From NCBI RefSeq assembly GCF_024205705.1, contig NZ_CP073115.1:372001-436000 (forward strand): a stretch of DNA of 64,000 bases, read 5' to 3'. Under the pieces are notes generated by a model that was given only the letters and a program-made list of their open reading frames with translations, had not been told where the DNA came from and ran no database searches. A program made the position numbers and the translations under genes. Origin of the DNA: Neisseria subflava. Lineage in GTDB: Bacteria; Pseudomonadota; Gammaproteobacteria; Burkholderiales; Neisseriaceae. Shown one piece after another: positions 59,960-64,000 of this stretch; the first letter of the stretch is position 1; each line of letters starts with the position of its first letter.

Positions 59960-60421
59960 ATGGCTTTAAAACAGCATGAAAACTTATTGGCGGTCTATCC
60001 CGAAATCCTAGGTCGTCTGAAAACCGTCAAAGGCATTAAGGCAGTCAAGGAGATCGGCGAACTTGCCGAGCTGCTCGCCCAAGGCGTGGCGAAACGCAAA
60101 GCCGCCCCGCTGGACGGCGCGGTCTATGTCGTTTACGGCGGCTCGACCTTTGCCGACGAAGCGAAAAACGGCAAATTCCTCAAATCGACGCTGCACTTTA
60201 CCTTTGTTCTCGCGCGCAGCTATACCGCCAACGGCAAATCCACGCTGTACGAGGTCGGCGAGACCCTGACGGCAATCCAACGGGCGTTTTCAGGCTGGGA
60301 TGCGGGCGACGAATATGCCGTTACCCCTTTCCGCCGCATCGCCTCGCCATCCATCGAATACAACGACGGCTTTGCTTTTTACCCTATTTCATTCGCCTGC
60401 GACACCGTGCAGGCAAACTAA
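59960..60421 (+). CDS. DUF1834 tail terminator-like protein (Mu gp37)
   Basis: A 153-residue protein of the DUF1834 family. It contains VVYGGSTFADEAKNGKFLKS and LYEVGETLTAIQRAFSGWDA. The ATG at 59960 is the first codon after the upstream TGA. An alternative TTG lies at 59951. In Mu this is followed by sheath L and tube M. Here a tube-like protein follows directly. Confidence 0.8.
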   Translation: MALKQHENLLAVYPEILGRLKTVKGIKAVKEIGELAELLAQGVAKRKAAPLDGAVYVVYGGSTFADEAKNGKFLKSTLHFTFVLARSYTANGKSTLYEVGETLTAIQRAFSGWDAGDEYAVTPFRRIASPSIEYNDGFAFYPISFACDTVQAN

Positions 60422-60433
60422 AGGAGCTGCCAC

Positions 60434-61192
60434 ATGGCAAAACAAAACGACCACGGCTTAATCTTTGAGGGCGACGTCAAGGTACGCAACCTCAACCAAA
60501 AAGGCTCGGGCTTTATCGACATCGGCAATACCACCGCCCTGACCACGCAAACCAGCGTGGAAACCAAAGAGCGCGTGTCCAAGCAAAAAGGCACTTACGG
60601 CAGCGCATTGGACAGCCTGAAAACCGTCAAGCCTACCGAAATCGGTCTGAAGCTCGACACTTTCGACAAAGACAACCTCGCGCTTGCCCTGATGGGCGAA
60701 GCCGCCGTCATCGCGGCTACGGCGGATACCGTTACGGGCGAGACCGTGACCATCGGCAAAAAAGGCATGGCGTACAAACTGGCAAACGGCAACATCGACC
60801 CGGCTACCGTCAAAGTCAAAAACAAATCCCAAAACAATGTCGATGCCAAGCATTTGGACATCAATGCCACCTTGGGCATGATTACCATCCTGCCGGCCGC
60901 CGATACTGTCAACGACGACGAAAACATCACCGTCGACTACAAAACCCGCGATTCGGGTGGCTACAAAGTGTCCGCTGCGACCTTGTCGCGCTTGGATTTG
61001 GAAATCTACGTCGACGGCCGCAACCGCGTTACCGGCGAGACCGGCATTCTGCACATTCCCCATGCCGTACTAGCTGCGGACGGCAGTATTGACTGGTTCG
61101 GCGACGACTTTAATGAGGCGGAATTCAAAGGGACGGCGGTGTTGGCTTCGGGCGAAACCTCGACCTATTCCTTCACGTCGTACAACAACTAA
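60434..61192 (+). CDS. Tail tube protein (siphovirus-like)
   Basis: A 252-residue protein starting MAKQNDHGLIFEGDVKVRNL. It fits the long-tailed non-contractile tube group (residues 1-about 150 for the tube fold and a later Ig-like or beta domain with VTGETGILHIPHAVL). No sheath gene precedes it. The tail therefore probably does not contract. Confidence 0.75.
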   Translation: MAKQNDHGLIFEGDVKVRNLNQKGSGFIDIGNTTALTTQTSVETKERVSKQKGTYGSALDSLKTVKPTEIGLKLDTFDKDNLALALMGEAAVIAATADTVTGETVTIGKKGMAYKLANGNIDPATVKVKNKSQNNVDAKHLDINATLGMITILPAADTVNDDENITVDYKTRDSGGYKVSAATLSRLDLEIYVDGRNRVTGETGILHIPHAVLAADGSIDWFGDDFNEAEFKGTAVLASGETSTYSFTSYNN

Positions 61193-61207
61193 AGATTCGG
61201 TAATAAA

Positions 61208-61274
61208 CAAAGGCCGTCTGAAACTGGCTTCTGCGTGTAGGCGCAGCGGCGGCAGGTTTCAGACGGACTTTTTT
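61208..61274 (+). terminator. Uptake-sequence hairpin after tail tube gene
   Basis: AAAGGCCGTCTGAAACTGG (61210 onward) pairs with the later TTTCAGACGGACTTTTTT across a loop of about 30 bases. It sits between tube and tape-measure genes. Confidence 0.6.
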
Positions 61275-61294
61275 AAACTGGTTTTAAAAACAGA

Positions 61295-61469
61295 TTAGAA
61301 CCGATACAGGGCTGATTTAATCAGGTATCCGCTAACGGCCATAAAGGCGAAAAGTTCCAGCAGTTTCATGTCGCGGATGTGCGCCAACATATCGAAACCG
61401 AGATACAGCGCGGCGAAACCGAAGAATGCGCCGACGGCGAAAAGTATGGTTATAGCGAGGGTTTTCATT
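61295..61469 (-). pseudogene. Small two-helix membrane ORF, frameshifted at A5
   Basis: On the minus strand ATG 61467-61469 starts MKTLAITILF. With one A fewer in the GAAAAAG run (61440-61444), the frame would continue AVGAFFGFAALYLGFDMLAH to a stop at 61295, giving a 57-residue protein with two membrane helices. As written, it reads into Arg-rich nonsense. It sits where tail assembly chaperones usually lie, but on the wrong strand. Confidence 0.45.
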
Positions 61470-61521
61470 GGCTGAAATCTGTTAAGGGTTATTCATTCGA
61501 GATAGTAAAGGTATCAAAATA

Positions 61522-64000
61522 ATGGCGAATATTCAAGCAGGGATTGAGATTAAGGCGGGCGTCGAGGGTGTTGAAAACATCAAGGCACTGTCGGCACAAA
61601 TCGAAGCAGCGGGTGTGGATACGTCGGCTTTGGCAAAAAGTACCGATGAAGCAGGTCGGGAATTTGCTGAAATTGCCAAGCAGCAGGGGCTTATCGACTA
61701 TTACCGCAAGCTCGGCAGCGAACTTGAAGAAACGGATGTTGCGCTGAAGGCGGCAAAATCCAGCCTATCCGCCTTGTCGGCGCAAATGAAGGACAGCGCA
61801 ACCAAGGCACAGGAACGGGAATACCAAAAACTTTCCGAACAGGTCAACAGGCTCGAAGGAGCAAAACGCCGTCTGAAAGACGGTCTTGCTCTCACCACAC
61901 AGGCGATGAATGCGTCGGGCGTGTCCGTCAAAAACCTTGCTGCCGAAGAAAGACGACTGACTGCTGAGACAGCAACTGCGACGGCAAAATTGGATAAGCT
62001 GTCAGCCGAGGCATCGGAACTTAAAGCCATTGCCGATGCAAAAATCAAACTTGGTATCGATACCGATGAGAAAGCCTTGCGTGAGTTGCAGGAGCTTAAG
62101 AAAAGCTATGACCTTTTAAAAAGTAGCGGCACGTTAACCAAGGAAGAGCTATCCCGTGCAACTGCCCACTATAACGATAAAGTGTTCCAGTTGAATAAGA
62201 GCTTATCGGATTTGCGTCCTACACTTTCCGACTTTGCCAATGAGTTCCGAGGGGTGGCAAGTGGTGCTGCCGGGCTGACTTACGCTGCTCGTGAGGCAGT
62301 AAAATTTGAAAGCGCAATGGCAGGTGTTCGGAAAGTCGTGGACGGCACTCCTGAGCAGATCGAACAGTTGGGCGAGCAAGTTAAAAAACTGGCGGTAGAG
62401 TTCGGCATGATGCCGGAGCAGATGGCTGAAATTGTTGCCGCTGGCGGTCAGTTAGGTATTGCTGCCGATAAGTTGGATGAATTTGCACGCGTTACCGCGA
62501 CTATGGCAACCGCCTTCGGCATGACCGCTGAAGAGGCAGGCAATGCCGCCGCGACGATTGCCAACGTGTTCCAGCTCCCAATCGGCGAAGTGGAGAAACT
62601 CGGCGATGCCATCAACGTTTTGGGCAACAATACCGCCGCACGAGAAAAAGACATTGTCGCCGCAATGGCGCGTATCGGCGGTACGGCGAAACAGTTCGGC
62701 TTGGCCGCAGACGAAGCCGCCGCGCTTGCCGACGCCTTTATCGCATTGGGCAAACCGCCCGAAGTGGCTGAGACCGCCATCAACGCCATGCTGCAAAAAC
62801 TGCAAACCGCGCAAAGCCAGGGCAAAGACTTTCAGGCGGCCTTGGAAGGTATCGGTACGTCTGCAGACGAGATGGCGGCCAATATCGCCGCGAATCCGCA
62901 GCAGGCCTTGACCGAGTTCCTGCATAAACTTGAAGGCTTGGACAAACAAAGCCGCGCCCTGACGCTCTCGCAACTCTTCGGCACCGAGTACAGCGACGAC
63001 ATCGCCCTCTTGGTCGGCTCGCTCGGCGAGTACGAAAAGGCTTTGGGCTTGGTAAACGACCAATCACAAATACAAGGCGCGATGCAGAAGGAGGCGGCAG
63101 CTGCATTAAATACTACCGAAGGGCAAATAAATAAGGCCAAGGCGGCAGTTTCCAATATGGCGGGAGAACTGGGTAATGCCTTATTGCCTATTTTAAAAAT
63201 AACGGCATCCACAGTTGAAACGGTTGCAACGGCAATTAGCGATTTCACAAAAGATTTCCCGGTATTGTCCAAGCTGGCGATTTACTTTGCGGCCGCCCGT
63301 GTTGCAATGGAGGCGTATTCTGCAGTTGTGCGTCTTGGTGGTGCTGCCGCGCTGAAAAGTTTGGTGTCTCAAAAAGCTGCTGTCGATGCATTGACTGTTT
63401 CATATGGCAAAGCCGGTTTGGCGGCTAAAGAATATGGAATAAGTGCGGCGGCAGGTGCGGCGCAAACACGCGGCGTGAGTGGTTTGGCATCGGGACTCTC
63501 TGCGGTCGCCTCCCGATGGGGACTGATTGGGACGTTGGCGGTAACCGCCGGTGAAGCCCTCGGATCATTCATTCAGGACCTATACGAACACATCCCGGGC
63601 CTACGCGGTATTTTTGACGAGATAGCACGCCCGATCGCCATGATAGAGAGTCTGGTAACAACGGGAAGTTTGGATAAATATCACGAATTTTTCAAAACTG
63701 ACGCTGAAATCAAGCGCGAGCTTGCAGAATCAAACAAAAAGGCTACTGAAGCCGCCGAAAAAGCTGCCGCCGCCAAGAAAAAGGCAGCTGAAGAAGAGGC
63801 AACCGCCGTCAAAGCCCTGCAAGCCGAATATCGTGCTTCTGCTGCCGAACAAGCTGCGTTGGAGCGCAGTATGGCTGCCTTGCGTGCCGACGGTCGCGAA
63901 ACGGTGTCTTTGCCGGTATCGGATAAATACGCCATTCCTATGGCGAATTTAGGCGAGATTTGGCAAATCAATGAGCCTACGGGGAGCTGGCAAGGCGTGG
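61522..64000 (+). CDS. Tape measure protein, partial (runs off window)
   Basis: An open frame of 826 codons with no stop inside the window. It starts MANIQAGIEIKAGVEGVENI. Residues about 30-200 are coiled coil. Residues about 240-540 match the TP901-type tape-measure core (ESAMAGVRKVVDGTPEQIEQ, then GQLGIAADKLDEFARVTATM and FQLPIGEVEKLGDAI, and LFGTEYSDDIALLVG). A hydrophobic stretch follows about residue 580-680. It sets tail length. The start codon ATG at 61522 follows a poor ribosome site (GGTATCAAAATA). Confidence 0.9.
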   Translation, partial: MANIQAGIEIKAGVEGVENIKALSAQIEAAGVDTSALAKSTDEAGREFAEIAKQQGLIDYYRKLGSELEETDVALKAAKSSLSALSAQMKDSATKAQEREYQKLSEQVNRLEGAKRRLKDGLALTTQAMNASGVSVKNLAAEERRLTAETATATAKLDKLSAEASELKAIADAKIKLGIDTDEKALRELQELKKSYDLLKSSGTLTKEELSRATAHYNDKVFQLNKSLSDLRPTLSDFANEFRGVASGAAGLTYAAREAVKFESAMAGVRKVVDGTPEQIEQLGEQVKKLAVEFGMMPEQMAEIVAAGGQLGIAADKLDEFARVTATMATAFGMTAEEAGNAAATIANVFQLPIGEVEKLGDAINVLGNNTAAREKDIVAAMARIGGTAKQFGLAADEAAALADAFIALGKPPEVAETAINAMLQKLQTAQSQGKDFQAALEGIGTSADEMAANIAANPQQALTEFLHKLEGLDKQSRALTLSQLFGTEYSDDIALLVGSLGEYEKALGLVNDQSQIQGAMQKEAAAALNTTEGQINKAKAAVSNMAGELGNALLPILKITASTVETVATAISDFTKDFPVLSKLAIYFAAARVAMEAYSAVVRLGGAAALKSLVSQKAAVDALTVSYGKAGLAAKEYGISAAAGAAQTRGVSGLASGLSAVASRWGLIGTLAVTAGEALGSFIQDLYEHIPGLRGIFDEIARPIAMIESLVTTGSLDKYHEFFKTDAEIKRELAESNKKATEAAEKAAAAKKKAAEEEATAVKALQAEYRASAAEQAALERSMAALRADGRETVSLPVSDKYAIPMANLGEIWQINEPTGSWQGV

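Larger units (their letters stand above)
36056..64000 (+). mobile_element. Mu-like prophage, left end through tape measure
   Basis: The prophage begins at or close to TGTTAGTTTTGTCAT (36056), inside the IS5 transposase, with the TG end expected of Mu-type phages. Gene order is that of transposable phages: repressor, ner, A, B, early genes, gam, gemA, mor, lysis, terminases, DUF935 portal, MuF, protease/scaffold, capsid and tail. The right end is outside the window. Capsid and tail tube look lambda-like and no contractile sheath gene is seen in the usual place. Confidence 0.92.

Overview
The window is chromosomal DNA of a Neisseria species, ending inside a Mu-like prophage. The main evidence is the very dense DNA uptake sequence AGGCCGTCTGAA, often paired head-to-head as terminators. 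The core genes agree: ubiM as a Neisseria-type ubiquinone hydroxylase, nsrR, a Neisseria-type M23 peptidase, dusB with a 79-residue fis, and rplU-rpmA. AGGCCGTCTGAA (AG dialect) rather than ATGCCGTCTGAA points to a commensal of the subflava/flavescens type rather than the meningococcus or gonococcus. The species call is an inference.

Region 1 (about 1-1100) is AT-rich debris: a small orphan protein and broken pieces that look like polymorphic toxin/immunity cassettes. Region 2 (1180-28529) is ordinary core genome: nsrR, hemerythrin and nnrS (nitric oxide response); tRNA-Arg; ispB; rplU-rpmA; ubiM; a queuosine pair (yhhQ and a frameshifted queF); a heptosyltransferase-family enzyme; an M23 endopeptidase; pncB; a frameshifted mtgA next to aroE; glnA; a degenerate site-2-protease homologue; dusB and fis; a DMT transporter; a ClC channel; purH; and several small exported or lipoproteins. 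Region 3 (28530-35388) holds one very large trimeric autotransporter adhesin. It has an ESPR signal, a YadA-type head, collagen-like Gly-X-Y tracts, about 22 copies of an NGNGTHTVTI stalk repeat and a YadA anchor. Its reading frame is broken by a cluster of small indels at the start of the stalk repeats.

Region 4 (35516-64000) starts with the 3' part of an IS5-family transposase, cut at about 36055 by the left end of a Mu-like prophage that runs off the window. Prophage order: S24/Mu-type repressor (minus strand); an early leader with a boxA-like element; Ner; MuA (frameshifted at a G6A5 run); MuB; small early genes; Gam; an inverted regulatory cassette (antirepressor, small DNA-binding-like protein, tiny hydrophobic ORF); GemA; Mor; amidase; holin-like protein; overlapping spanins; terminases; DUF935 portal; MuF; protease with nested scaffold; capsid; connector genes; tail tube; and tape measure. 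Replication and packaging genes are Mu-type. The capsid and tail look lambda-like, and no sheath gene lies in the usual place, so the virion was probably a siphovirus.

The most interesting items are these. (a) The inverted cassette at 44.6-46.3 kb has two near-identical promoters, each carrying the same dyad in its 17-bp spacer. (b) The MuF protein has a long C-terminal extension followed at once by a small ORF, a candidate phage-borne toxin/immunity pair. (c) The prophage carries many AGGTCGTCTGAA uptake sequences that I did not find in the flanking chromosome, suggesting transfer from a mucosa/sicca-type Neisseria. (d) The early leader carries an rrn-like boxA. Single-base frameshifts recur (queF, mtgA, adhesin, MuA and two small phage genes), so sequence quality should be considered before calling them biological.
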